DNA from: Merdimonas sp963929015 | GTDB taxonomy: Bacteria > Bacillota > Clostridia > Lachnospirales > Lachnospiraceae | Direction: 5' to 3' | DNA length: 64,000 nt | Assembly: GCF_963929015.1 (NCBI RefSeq) | Contig: NZ_CAWVHE010000011.1 | Span: 124,001-188,000, forward strand | Shown here: piece by piece, positions 24,654 through 32,803 of the stretch | Layout of the letters: each line of letters starts with the position of its first letter | How positions within the stretch are numbered: position 1 is the first letter of the stretch | Program-made: the position numbers and the translations under genes | Notes under the pieces: generated by a model | The model's input: the letters and a program-made list of their open reading frames with translations, nothing else | Told to the model about the DNA's origin: nothing | Database searches by the model: none

Positions 24654-25631
24654 ATGAGTAAGATTGACATGTATTGTAATTGGATGATTGAGCTGGCTAA
24701 TAATCCGCTGCACGGTTATGACCAGCAATATCGGTGGGGCGAGAAAGGGGATTATGATTGCTCCAGTGCGGTCATCAGTGCATTAGAACACGCCGGGATC
24801 CCGGCGAAGAGTAAAGGGGCGACCTACACGGGTAACATGTACTTTGTGCTGACAAAACTTGGATTTGTCGATGTGTCTGGAAGTGTGAACCGTGCCACAG
24901 GAAGCGGAATGAAAAAAGGCGACATCTTGTTAAACCACACTTATCACGTGGCGGTTCATCTTGGGAACGGCCAGTTAGTTCAGGCCAGCATCAATGAAAA
25001 AGGAACGGCCACTGGAGGGACCCCGGGCGATCAGACGGGGAACGAAACGAACATCCGGGCGTATTATAACTATCCTTGGGACTGTGTGCTCAGATATCAG
25101 GGGCAGGGGCTTGGAGCCCCGGTGTTCATCAAAAAGAAGGAGACACTGGACATCGGCTTTAACTTCTCGATGCCAGGGAACCTGGGACGGTTTAAGTGGC
25201 TGCTGTACGACGTGGCAAAGGGTACCTGGGAGACGCTGGTGGACTGGACAGCCAGCAACTGGATCTGCCTAAAAAAAAACAAGAGTGGATCCGGCTACCT
25301 GGTGCAGTGCCAGCTTTATGATCTTGATCAGAAAAATGCACATTTGATCGACACCAAGACCATCGGCACGGATGCCGGTACCGGTACTGTGATCAATGGC
25401 ACATATGCTGCCTACCGGAGTGACGGCAGCATCCTGATCGGCTGCTCATCTAATAATGCGGATGCGTCGCTGAAGATGAAGGTCTACAACTGCACGATCC
25501 AGAAATGGTTCACGCAGTTCGATGGCCAGTGGGCGAGCTTTGTCCCGGATCCGGGGACGAACTACATCATCCAGTTCGAGGCCTATGCCCAGGACGGCAC
25601 TCTGCTTGACTACAAAGCGGTCGGCGTATAA
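24654..25631 (+). CDS. Phage endolysin, peptidoglycan amidase (Amidase_5 / NlpC-P60-like)
   Basis: 325 residues, ATG 24654 after AAAGGAG. The N-terminal catalytic domain of about 150 residues has GDYDCSSAVISALEHAGI with the active cysteine, and NHTYHVAVHLGNGQLVQAS with the active histidine, the pattern of phage peptidoglycan hydrolases of the Amidase_5 group. The C-terminal 170 residues contain two related beta-rich modules (GRFKWLLYDVAKGTWETLVDW and IQKWFTQFDGQWASF) likely to bind the wall. It ends the lysis cassette and the prophage. Confidence 0.88.
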   Translation: MSKIDMYCNWMIELANNPLHGYDQQYRWGEKGDYDCSSAVISALEHAGIPAKSKGATYTGNMYFVLTKLGFVDVSGSVNRATGSGMKKGDILLNHTYHVAVHLGNGQLVQASINEKGTATGGTPGDQTGNETNIRAYYNYPWDCVLRYQGQGLGAPVFIKKKETLDIGFNFSMPGNLGRFKWLLYDVAKGTWETLVDWTASNWICLKKNKSGSGYLVQCQLYDLDQKNAHLIDTKTIGTDAGTGTVINGTYAAYRSDGSILIGCSSNNADASLKMKVYNCTIQKWFTQFDGQWASFVPDPGTNYIIQFEAYAQDGTLLDYKAVGV

Positions 25632-25636
25632 TGAGA

Positions 25637-25664
25637 TTCCCGGGGCCGCCAAAAGCTCCGGGGA
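25637..25664 (+). terminator. Hairpin after the endolysin gene
   Basis: TTCCCGGGGC pairs with GCTCCGGGGA over 10 bp (two G-T pairs), loop of 8 nt, but no clear T run. It probably marks the end of the late transcript. A direct repeat TTTGCTCCATG/TTTGCTCCATA follows at about 25700-25722, close to where the prophage boundary must lie. Confidence 0.45.
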
Positions 25665-25742
25665 TATTTGGAATATTGTACCATCTTTTGTAAAAAAACA
25701 GTTTGCTCCATGTTTGCTCCATATTGTAATTTGAGAATCAAA

Positions 25743-25775
25743 AACCCCTTGAAAACGCTGTGTTTTCAAGGGGTT
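25743..25775. terminator. Bidirectional terminator between prophage end and tRNA-Leu
   Basis: A perfect 14-bp stem (AACCCCTTGAAAAC with GTTTTCAAGGGGTT) with a 5-nt loop. On the minus strand it is followed by a T run, so it ends the tRNA-Leu transcript; on the plus strand it faces the phage lysis genes. Confidence 0.8.
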
Positions 25776-25790
25776 ATAAAAAATAGAAAA

Positions 25791-25873
25791 TGCGGAGAAA
25801 GGGACTTGAACCCTCACAGGATTGCTCCCACTAGAACCTGAATCTAGCGCGTCTGCCATTCCGCCATCTCCGC
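25791..25873 (-). tRNA. tRNA-Leu (anticodon CAG)
   Basis: Read on the minus strand, the acceptor arms GCGGAGA and TCTCCGC pair over 7 bp, with a long variable arm (class II). The anticodon stem CTAGA/TCTAG holds the loop TTCAGGT, giving anticodon CAG for CUG codons. GGTTCAAGTCC is the T loop. The CCA end is not encoded. The 3' end faces the prophage, and tRNA 3' ends are common phage attachment sites, so this tRNA is the probable att site; the other att copy lies outside the window. Confidence 0.92.
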
Positions 25874-25952
25874 TCGACAAAAAGTATCATACCATAAAAT
25901 AATCTGTTTGGCAAATACTTTTTGCATTTTTTTTGAAAAATTTTTTGCCGGC

Positions 25953-27074
25953 TTATGGATGGATTTCGATTCCGTTGACTTCCAGGTGGTCGTCAATGGC
26001 GATCACCAGACAGCGCCGGCCGTCGATCTCCCGGGTTTCCACCAGGTCGGAACGCTCCGGATTGACCTTGACGATCACGTCAGGCGTTTCAATCTGGAAG
26101 GTGCGGGTGCTGGCGATGTTGGAGGCAAGCACGGTTTTCTGTTCTCCCATGACATCCTCAAATTCCCGGTCAAAGGCCGACATCTGCTCCTCGGACGCGC
26201 CGCTTCTTTCCAGCAGCCGTTTGATGTCGGGACGGGATAATTCCAGCGGCTCCGGCGCCTCTTTGGCTTCCTCCAGCATTTCATTCAGATTGTCGTGGAT
26301 ATTACGGATGGTTTCATAATCGCAGGAAGTTCCCAGAGTATCGCTGACAATGGCCTGGAAGGAGGTTTTCTGGTCGCCTGCACTTAGTGGGATCTCGCTT
26401 CCCAGAACATTACTGATAAAGTCCGGGCTTAACTCTTCGGGCTTTTTGCTGTAGTAGAGAACCTGGTGGACGTTGGACGCCCGGTCAGTAAAGGCCGGGA
26501 AGAGGAATCCCTTCACGGGCATATCCACCACCCAGTCACGGATCCGGTCCTCGATATTGTTGGTGTGGGCGTTGTAGCTTAGGCCGGCTTTGCTTAAGTT
26601 CACCGGGCAGATGCTGCACATCAGATGTTCATAGACCGTATCCGAAGCGTCGAACATTTCCTCGCCGTCGGAAGCTTTTCCGGGCACATCGTAGACCGCG
26701 TGGATCAGGATAATGTAATAATTTTCCGGGTAATCGTAGGATTCGATGACCTTATCATAAAATTCTTCCACCAGCAGATCGTCTTCCAGTCTGCTTTCCC
26801 GCAGCTTCAGGAGAAATTCCTGGGTGCCGCCGGAGAGTTCCTGTTCCAGAGGAAACTCCATGTTGATCATATTTTTCCCCAGGGTGCCGGAAAGGGTATG
26901 GCGGAAGATGTCAAAATATTTGAAAGCTTCTTCTTCCGGAAGGGAAAGAAAGGCTTTTTTTAATTCGGATTTTTTCTCTTTTTCGTGATCCACATAACAG
27001 CCGCAGATCCGGGTGATGGCGCAGTTTTCCGGAGTAAACTGCCGGCGGATCTCGAGAATCTCTTTTTTGTTCAT
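25953..27074 (-). CDS. DUF4317 family protein, 373 aa
   Basis: The minus-strand start at ATG 27074 has AAGGAAG upstream; an upstream in-frame extension has no ribosome site. The N-terminus MNKKEILEIRRQFTPENCAI, then ITRICGCYVDHEKEK, is the signature opening of DUF4317, a conserved Firmicute family of unknown function. The protein is soluble and mixed alpha/beta. It is divergent from the serine dehydratase operon and shares the promoter region with it. Confidence 0.85.
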   Translation of the reverse strand: MNKKEILEIRRQFTPENCAITRICGCYVDHEKEKKSELKKAFLSLPEEEAFKYFDIFRHTLSGTLGKNMINMEFPLEQELSGGTQEFLLKLRESRLEDDLLVEEFYDKVIESYDYPENYYIILIHAVYDVPGKASDGEEMFDASDTVYEHLMCSICPVNLSKAGLSYNAHTNNIEDRIRDWVVDMPVKGFLFPAFTDRASNVHQVLYYSKKPEELSPDFISNVLGSEIPLSAGDQKTSFQAIVSDTLGTSCDYETIRNIHDNLNEMLEEAKEAPEPLELSRPDIKRLLERSGASEEQMSAFDREFEDVMGEQKTVLASNIASTRTFQIETPDVIVKVNPERSDLVETREIDGRRCLVIAIDDHLEVNGIEIHP

Positions 27075-27149
27075 AACATGCACTTCCTTGTCTGTGAAAC
27101 TGTTCCGCAGTTTGCGGACGTGAAAATAGAATACCACAATAATTATACA

Positions 27150-27178
27150 TTGTAAACGAATTGTCATTCTATTATAAT
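27150..27178 (+). promoter_or_regulatory. Promoter of the sdaAB operon
   Basis: TTGTAA, 17-bp spacer, TATAAT (27173-27178). It lies 45 bp before the sdaAB start with AGAGAGG as ribosome site. Confidence 0.65.
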
Positions 27179-27223
27179 AGAGAGTAGATACATGTCAAAA
27201 TAAAGAAAAGAGAGGAAAAACAG

Positions 27224-27892
27224 ATGGGAAGTATATTTGACATTTTAGGACCGGTCATGGTAGGACCTTCCAGCTCCCACACGGCAGGAGCAGTACGTAT
27301 CGGCCAGATTGCCAGACAGCTGTTTGGTGTGCAGCCGCAAAAAGCCACCGTATATCTTCACGGTTCCTTTGCGGCGACAGGCAAAGGGCATGGTACAGAC
27401 AAAGCGCTGGTCGCAGGACTTCTGGGGATGAAGCCGGACGATATGCGGATCCCGCACAGCTTTGAGATCGCGAAGGAACAGGGGATGGACTTTGTGATTG
27501 AGAATAAGGATCTGAAAGGAGCGCACCCCAATACCGCACGGATCGTTATGGATGCGGAAGGGAAAAAGACGATGACGATCCAGGCTTATTCCATTGGCGG
27601 CGGACGGATCCGCGTCAGCAGCCTGGACGGGATCGATGTGAATTTCAGTGGCGAGAGCAACACGCTGATCGTGCGGAACGTGGACCAGCCCGGACGGATC
27701 GGAGAAGTTTCCGCGGCGCTTAGCAAGGAAAATGTAAATATTGCTACGATGACTGTTTTCCGCGATAAGAGAGGCGGATTTGCGGTGATGGTAGTGGAGA
27801 CGGACCAGGTGGTTTCCGAAGAAGTGATCCACACGCTGGAGAGCAAGGAAGGCATCCTGAAGGTCATTTTCCTGAAGGCAAATGGAGCGTAG
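27224..27892 (+). CDS. sdaAB: L-serine dehydratase, iron-sulfur type, beta subunit
   Basis: With the alpha subunit it converts L-serine to pyruvate and ammonia. 222 residues. The N-terminal part carries MVGPSSSHTAGAVRIGQIAR, the conserved segment of the beta domain. A C-terminal ACT domain begins near residue 148 (LIVRNVDQPGRIGEVSAALS) and may sense serine. The alpha gene follows after 30 bp, so the two are one operon. Confidence 0.95.
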   Translation: MGSIFDILGPVMVGPSSSHTAGAVRIGQIARQLFGVQPQKATVYLHGSFAATGKGHGTDKALVAGLLGMKPDDMRIPHSFEIAKEQGMDFVIENKDLKGAHPNTARIVMDAEGKKTMTIQAYSIGGGRIRVSSLDGIDVNFSGESNTLIVRNVDQPGRIGEVSAALSKENVNIATMTVFRDKRGGFAVMVVETDQVVSEEVIHTLESKEGILKVIFLKANGA

Positions 27893-27922
27893 AGTCTAAG
27901 AAAGTGGAGGAGCAAGAAGCGT

Positions 27923-28798
27923 ATGTCATATCAATCAGTAGAAGAAGCGTATGCAAGATGTAGAAAAGACGGGATCGAATTCTGGAAAGCCATCCAGCTG
28001 GAAGATATGGATGAGAACGGGATCACAGAGGAAGATTCCTGGAGAAGAATGAAAGGCATGTGGCAGGCGATGCTGGACGGGATCGCAGCCTATGAGCCGG
28101 ACGAGATGTCTGCCAGCGGCCTGGTAGGAAAAGAAGGCGGGCTGATGGAAGCTTATCAGAAAAAGGGCGACACCCTCTGTGGTGATTTTATGGCCAAAGT
28201 GATGACCAACGCCCTGAAGATGGGCTGTAACAATGCCTGTATGAAGCGGATCGTGGCAGCGCCTACGGCGGGAGCCTGCGGCGTGCTGCCGGCGGTGCTG
28301 GTGACTTATTATCAGGAATATCAGGTTCCGGAAGAAAAGATGATCGAGGCTATGTATGTGGCAGCCGGCATCGGACAGATCATTGCCAATCGGGCATATC
28401 TGGCGGGTGCTTCCGGCGGATGCCAGGCGGAGATCGGTTCCGGATCCGGTATGGCGGCGGCGGCCATCTGCTATGTCAGAGGCGGCGCCCTGGAGCAGCT
28501 GGGAGACGCCTGCGCCATGGCATTAAAGAATCTGATGGGTCTGGTCTGCGACCCGGTAGGCGGCCTGGTGGAAGTCCCCTGTGTGAAGAGAAATGTAGGC
28601 GGCGCAGTCAATGCGCTGGCAGCCGCGGATATGGCGCTGGCAGGGATCGTCAGCCAGATCCCGGTGGATCAGACCATTGACGCGATGAAAGAAGTAGGAG
28701 ACAAGATGGATGTAAGCCTTCGCGAGACCGGATACGGCGGTGTGGCCAATACGCCGGTAGCGGCAGAAGTCGTGAAAAGACTGGGGCTTACCCTGTAA
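27923..28798 (+). CDS. sdaAA: L-serine dehydratase, iron-sulfur type, alpha subunit
   Basis: 291 residues, normal for the split (Bacillus-type) enzyme. Conserved segments are CNNACMKRIVAAPTAGACG, SGSGMAAAAICYVRGG and CDPVGGLVEVPCVKRNVGGA. The cysteines in these segments hold the 4Fe-4S cluster that activates serine. The two-subunit, oxygen-sensitive enzyme fits an anaerobe that ferments amino acids. Confidence 0.95.
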   Translation: MSYQSVEEAYARCRKDGIEFWKAIQLEDMDENGITEEDSWRRMKGMWQAMLDGIAAYEPDEMSASGLVGKEGGLMEAYQKKGDTLCGDFMAKVMTNALKMGCNNACMKRIVAAPTAGACGVLPAVLVTYYQEYQVPEEKMIEAMYVAAGIGQIIANRAYLAGASGGCQAEIGSGSGMAAAAICYVRGGALEQLGDACAMALKNLMGLVCDPVGGLVEVPCVKRNVGGAVNALAAADMALAGIVSQIPVDQTIDAMKEVGDKMDVSLRETGYGGVANTPVAAEVVKRLGLTL

Positions 28799-28828
28799 TT
28801 CTGGAACAGAGAAAGAAGTGGTCAGATT

Positions 28829-29584
28829 ATGGAAACAGGTTCCAGACTGGAAGTGCGCGCCTTTCATGTGACGGACGCGGCATACGGAGAAGAAAATAAG
28901 ATCACCATAGACGGACATCTGACGGTATGCCGGGAGACGGCAAAAGAGATTCTGGCAAAAGAGCCGCTGATCAAGAGCATCGATATACGGATCATTTTGC
29001 CGGATGAACATCAGCAGCATACGAATACCATTATGGACGTCATTCCTTTATCCACGAAGGTACTGGGAAAAGTGGGAGAAGGCGTGACTCACACGCTGAC
29101 AGGGGTATACGTCCTCCTGACAGGTGTGGATGAAAGCGGCAGGCAGGTGTGCAACTTTGGCGCAAGCGACGGGATCCTGGCGGACAAGATCGCCTGGGGA
29201 AGAGCCGGGACGCCGCTGGAAACGGATCTGCTGATCTCTTTTGACGTGGTGTTAAAGGAAAATACCTGGGCGGACCGGCCGGGACCGGAGGCGGCGCACC
29301 GGGCCTGCGACACCTTCTGCCAGATCTTCCGTGACCAGATGAAGAAGTTCAACGGATATAAATGCACAGAAAAGCATGTATTTCAGGAAACCTATGAGCC
29401 GGACCGCAAAGATGTATATATCGTAAAGGAAGTGTCCGGCCAGGGCGCGGTATACGACACCCGCATGTTTGGCGACGAGCCCTGCGGTTTTGAGGGCGGC
29501 CACTCGGTGATCGATATGGGATGCATGCCGGCGCTGGTTACGCCCAACGAATTCCGGGACGGCGTGATGCGGGCCATGGATTAA
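28829..29584 (+). CDS. Proline/glycine reductase component-B-like protein (PrdA N-part / PrdD-like)
   Basis: 251 residues. Sequence features LEVRAFHVTDAAYGEENKIT, then LTGVYVLLTGVDESGRQVCNFGASDG and GGHSVIDMGCMPALVTPNEF, match the family of glycine/sarcosine/betaine reductase component B and D-proline reductase PrdA/PrdD proteins. In active PrdA a pyruvoyl group forms from an internal cysteine; I cannot place that site here. No selenoprotein PrdB or electron carrier PrdC lies in the window, so substrate and activity are open. Confidence 0.7.
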   Translation: METGSRLEVRAFHVTDAAYGEENKITIDGHLTVCRETAKEILAKEPLIKSIDIRIILPDEHQQHTNTIMDVIPLSTKVLGKVGEGVTHTLTGVYVLLTGVDESGRQVCNFGASDGILADKIAWGRAGTPLETDLLISFDVVLKENTWADRPGPEAAHRACDTFCQIFRDQMKKFNGYKCTEKHVFQETYEPDRKDVYIVKEVSGQGAVYDTRMFGDEPCGFEGGHSVIDMGCMPALVTPNEFRDGVMRAMD

Positions 29585-29619
29585 GCGGAAGTTGCGATGG
29601 ATCAGAGGAGGCGGAAGCG

Positions 29620-30105
29620 ATGGGTATTGGAACAAGCATGAAAGAAACGTCTCTGCATTATTACAGAGATCCTCTGGTGGAGATGGTTTCTGAAGACCAG
29701 GATGTAAACTTAAGAGGGATCATCATTGTGGGATCGCCGGATAAAAATGAAGACAAGCTGCTGTCTTCCGAGCGGGTAGGCGTTACGCTGGAATGCGCCC
29801 GGGCGGATGGAGCCATTTTCTCCTGCAATGGGCTGGGAAATAATCACATTGATTATGCACATGCCATTGAAGCGGCGGAGAAACGGGGCGTCCCGGTGGT
29901 GGCTCTTAGCATGGTGCCGGCAAAGGATTTTGTGGTACAGAACGACTGCCTGGACGGCGTGCTCTGCTACTATAAAGCTTTTGAGAAAACGGGAGCTATG
30001 GGGGACGAGACCACTGTGCTGGCAGAAAATACAGTGAGCGAACTGGATGCAAGAAAGGCGCTGGCCATGCTGAAACTGAAAATGAGAAAAAAGGGGAACA
30101 GCTAA
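29620..30105 (+). CDS. Proline reductase-like protein (PrdE / PrdA C-part-like)
   Basis: 161 residues, ATG 29620 8 nt after GAGGAGG. FSCNGLGNNHIDYAHAIEAA, then KRGVPVVALSMVPA, corresponds to the second half of PrdA/GrdE-type proteins (GNNH-x-D motif). With the preceding gene it forms a split version of a PrdA-like proprotein, as PrdD and PrdE do in Clostridioides. The stop codon lies in the terminator hairpin shared with the convergent LacI gene. Confidence 0.7.
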   Translation: MGIGTSMKETSLHYYRDPLVEMVSEDQDVNLRGIIIVGSPDKNEDKLLSSERVGVTLECARADGAIFSCNGLGNNHIDYAHAIEAAEKRGVPVVALSMVPAKDFVVQNDCLDGVLCYYKAFEKTGAMGDETTVLAENTVSELDARKALAMLKLKMRKKGNS

Positions 30106-30115
30106 GGCTGTTCCC
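30094..30115 (-). terminator. Terminator of the LacI-type gene
   Basis: A 9-bp perfect stem (GGGAACAGC/GCTGTTCCC) with loop TAAG; on the minus strand it is followed by CTTTTTTC. Both convergent genes end inside it. Confidence 0.75.
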
Positions 30116-31142
30116 GCTCTGTGGTTGCCCGCCGGAATACTTTCGGGGTGATGACTTTGTGGACTGGTTCCCGTAAGGGAGCCGGTCTTCTTTTTTTGCG
30201 CTCATTCATCTGTTCCACCAGAAGGCTGACTGCTTCATAGGCCAGTTTGTCAATCTGCTGTCCGATCGTGCTGATCGGAACCACGGCTTCTCTGGAAACA
30301 GGAGAATTGTCAAAGCCGACCAGGAGATAGTCGTCCGGCAGGCACCCGTATGTCCGGAAGAGAAGATTTAAAAAGGTGTTGGCATGCGTATCATTGGAGA
30401 CAAAGATGCCTTTTTTCTGCCCGTGATACTTTTGTTCCAGTTCTTCGATGATCTTCTGGAGAAGCGGCTGAACCGTCTCGTAACTGTGGCCGAACTCCCG
30501 GAAGATCATTTCGTGACGGAGGTTCTGCTCCCGGCAGCAGTCTAAAAATCCCTGGATCCGGCCGTAGCTTGGGAGCTTTGGGTCTGTGGGGGAGTTGATA
30601 TGAAGCAGAATATCGCAATCGTGTTTTGCAAGAAGGCTTGCGGCCTGGTATCCGCCCATGTAGTTGTCTGTGTTGATGCTGCTGACAAACTGGTCCTCCC
30701 GTTCGATGGTCACAATAGGAATGGGAAGATCCGCCAGTTCCCGGGAAGGGATGGTGTGGCTTAAAATGATCATGCCCTCGATCTGATAGGCCAGAAGCTC
30801 CTGGATATACCGCCGCTCGATCTCTTCATTTTCATTGCCTGTAAAGACGAGAAATTTGTATCCGAAAGTTTCATAAGTATGTAAGATCTGATTCAGGACC
30901 TCCGCGTAATAGTGGTGATAGAGATCCGGGATCAGAAGCCCGATAAACTCCGTCTTGCCGCTGGCCAGGATCCGGGCTACTTTGTTTTCCTGATAGTTCA
31001 GTTTTTCCAGGGCATCGGAGATGATCTTCTGGTTTTCCAGAGTCAGGGAATCCGGATGGTTAAAATAACGGGAAATTGTTGTCTTTGAAAAATGAGTATA
31101 TTTTGCAATGTCATCAAAGGTGACTTTCTTTTTCGGGCCCAT
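30102..31142 (-). CDS. LacI-family transcriptional repressor of the sugar transport/GH32 operon
   Basis: 346 residues. The N-terminal helix-turn-helix is VTFDDIAKYTHFSKTTISRY at residues 7-26, followed by the hinge helix (NKVARILASGKT) and a periplasmic-binding-like sugar domain. It diverges from the ABC transporter and GH32 genes, and palindromes of the LacI type lie in the shared promoter region. It probably releases the operators when it binds sucrose, fructose or a fructo-oligosaccharide. AAGGAG precedes the start. Confidence 0.9.
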   Translation of the reverse strand: MGPKKKVTFDDIAKYTHFSKTTISRYFNHPDSLTLENQKIISDALEKLNYQENKVARILASGKTEFIGLLIPDLYHHYYAEVLNQILHTYETFGYKFLVFTGNENEEIERRYIQELLAYQIEGMIILSHTIPSRELADLPIPIVTIEREDQFVSSINTDNYMGGYQAASLLAKHDCDILLHINSPTDPKLPSYGRIQGFLDCCREQNLRHEMIFREFGHSYETVQPLLQKIIEELEQKYHGQKKGIFVSNDTHANTFLNLLFRTYGCLPDDYLLVGFDNSPVSREAVVPISTIGQQIDKLAYEAVSLLVEQMNERKKRRPAPLREPVHKVITPKVFRRATTEREQP

Positions 31143-31182
31143 GAGTTAAACTCCTTATTCTTCGTTGTTACTTATTTCCTAA

Positions 31183-31211
31183 ATTATAGCAAAAGACAAA
31201 CGATCCCGCAA
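31183..31211 (-). promoter_or_regulatory. Promoter of the LacI-type gene
   Basis: On the minus strand TTGCGG, 17-bp spacer, then TATAAT with TG one base before it (extended -10). A copy of the operator lies 14 bp upstream of the -35, so autoregulation is possible. Confidence 0.65.
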
Positions 31212-31224
31212 GGAGGAAGCGGTT

Positions 31225-31239
31225 AAGTAACCGGTTTTG
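31225..31239. promoter_or_regulatory. LacI-type operator, half-conserved copy
   Basis: AAGTAACCGGTTTTG matches the perfect operator at 31350-31365 in its first 12 of 15 positions. It lies between the two divergent promoters. Confidence 0.55.
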
Positions 31240-31311
31240 TAAAAAGTAGATAAAGAGAGAAGTCGGGTTTCGGTAACAATTTACAAAAATTGTATTTATC
31301 ACTGCAAATGA

Positions 31312-31340
31312 TTGACGGATTCCTGGAGGAGTGCTAAGAT
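31312..31340 (+). promoter_or_regulatory. Promoter of the sugar ABC transporter/GH32 operon
   Basis: TTGACG (31312-31317), 17-bp spacer, TAAGAT (31335-31340). The repressor operator starts 10 bp downstream, over the transcription start, so binding would block the polymerase. Confidence 0.75.
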
Positions 31341-31349
31341 AAAACCATA

Positions 31350-31375
31350 AAGTAACCGGTTACTTTACCGGTTAC
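31350..31375. promoter_or_regulatory. LacI-type operators at the transcription start
   Basis: AAGTAACCGGTTACTT (31350-31365) is a perfect 16-bp palindrome centred on CCGG, as LacI-family sites usually are. A second, overlapping ACCGGTTAC follows directly (31367-31375). Confidence 0.75.
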
Positions 31376-31405
31376 AAAACGGAAAAAGCTTAAGGAGGAG
31401 AAACT

Positions 31406-32788
31406 ATGAAGAAACGATTTGCATCAAGAGTGCTGACCCTGGGAATTGCGGCGACTCTGATGCTGACCATGCTGACGGGCTGCGGCGTCCGGTTTGGATT
31501 TGCAAGTGATCCGGATGACCCGAATGAAGAAGAAAAGACAGTTCCCATTGATACATCCATAGATACGTTTGAATATGATACGTCTCTTGAAGGAACCAGC
31601 ATTACGCTTTTGAATTCCAAGGCAGAGATCCAGACGGCATTAGAAGAGATGGGAAAGGTGTTTGAAGAAAAATCCGGGGTGCATGTGGAGGTTATGCCTG
31701 TGACGGACGGCGATTCTCCCTACACAAAGGTGGTAAGCCTTTATAATTCCGGCACTCCGCCCACACTGATGATCCTGGATACTACGGACGTCATCGCTCT
31801 GGCCGAAGAAAAAGGCGAGGATCTGTCCGGCGAACCATGGACCGCGCAGGCAGAAGGTTATCTGACTACGGTAAATGGAAAGGTATACAGTTTCCCGCTC
31901 TGCATTGAGGGACGGGGCATCATCTATAACCAGAAAGTGATCGAGGATGCGCTGGGAGAGACCTTTGATCCGAAAACCATCCAGACGCAGGATGACTTTG
32001 TAGAACTTCTGGACCGGCTGGTGGATGCAGGGATTGAAAAACCCATTTCCCTTGCAAAGGACGACTGGTCTGTAGGAGCCCATCATCTCCAGTATATTTA
32101 TGAGACCTTTGACGGGACTTCAGACGGAGCGGCGGAGGCGATCGAGGAGATCAAGGACGGAGACCTGGATCTGAACAAGTATGACCGGATGTCGGAATTC
32201 CTGGACATGTTTGATATCCTGAAAAAATACAACGTGGCAAAAGCAGATCCCTTGGGCGCTGACTATGATGAGATGGCCATCGACCTGGTAGACGGCAAGA
32301 CGGCTTTCTGGTTTAACGGCAACTGGGCATGGCCCAACTTACAGGACGCAGGCGCAGAGGAAGACGAAGCATACGGATTCCTGCCATATTATATGAATAA
32401 TGATCCGGATGATTTTGCCAATCAGAAGATCCAGGCGTCCCCGTCCAAGCAGGTGATGCTGGACGGACAGGTGGCAACCGAAGAAGAGAAGGCGGCCGCA
32501 AAGGAATTTTTAAACTGGATCGTCTTTAGCGAGATCGGCCAGCAGATGCTGGTAAAGACCTGCAATATCATTCCGCCTTTCCAGAATAATCCGTATGAAC
32601 CTTCGGATCCGTTAAGCAAAAATATCTATGAACAGGTACACGCAGGAACGACCTTCAATGCCTCTGCCATCGTTCCCAACGACCACTGGTCCGTACTGGG
32701 CGCCGCGATGCAGAAATACATGGCAGACCGGTGCGACCGGAAGGAACTGATCAGGGATATTGAGGATTACTGGGCAGAGCAGGAGTAA
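31406..32788 (+). CDS. Sugar ABC transporter substrate-binding lipoprotein
   Basis: 460 residues. Signal peptide with lipobox LTGC (cysteine near residue 26), so the protein is anchored on the outside of the membrane. The rest follows the family-1 (MalE/MsmE-like) sugar-binding fold, with aromatic ligand residues such as FWFNGNWAWPNLQ. RBS AAGGAGGAG. It feeds the two permeases downstream. Repressed by the divergent LacI protein, and with a GH32 enzyme in the operon, its likely substrate is sucrose or a short fructan. Confidence 0.92.
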   Translation: MKKRFASRVLTLGIAATLMLTMLTGCGVRFGFASDPDDPNEEEKTVPIDTSIDTFEYDTSLEGTSITLLNSKAEIQTALEEMGKVFEEKSGVHVEVMPVTDGDSPYTKVVSLYNSGTPPTLMILDTTDVIALAEEKGEDLSGEPWTAQAEGYLTTVNGKVYSFPLCIEGRGIIYNQKVIEDALGETFDPKTIQTQDDFVELLDRLVDAGIEKPISLAKDDWSVGAHHLQYIYETFDGTSDGAAEAIEEIKDGDLDLNKYDRMSEFLDMFDILKKYNVAKADPLGADYDEMAIDLVDGKTAFWFNGNWAWPNLQDAGAEEDEAYGFLPYYMNNDPDDFANQKIQASPSKQVMLDGQVATEEEKAAAKEFLNWIVFSEIGQQMLVKTCNIIPPFQNNPYEPSDPLSKNIYEQVHAGTTFNASAIVPNDHWSVLGAAMQKYMADRCDRKELIRDIEDYWAEQE

Positions 32789-32803
32789 AAGGGAGGAAGA
32801 GTT

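Noticed and set aside
25700..25722. attR core at the TTTGCTCCAT direct repeat
   Set aside because: The other prophage end is outside the window, so no matching core can be compared. The tRNA 3' end is an equally good candidate.
25908..26319. Plus-strand open frames opposite the DUF4317 gene
   Set aside because: They are antisense to a gene with clear family features and a ribosome site and have no start signals of their own.
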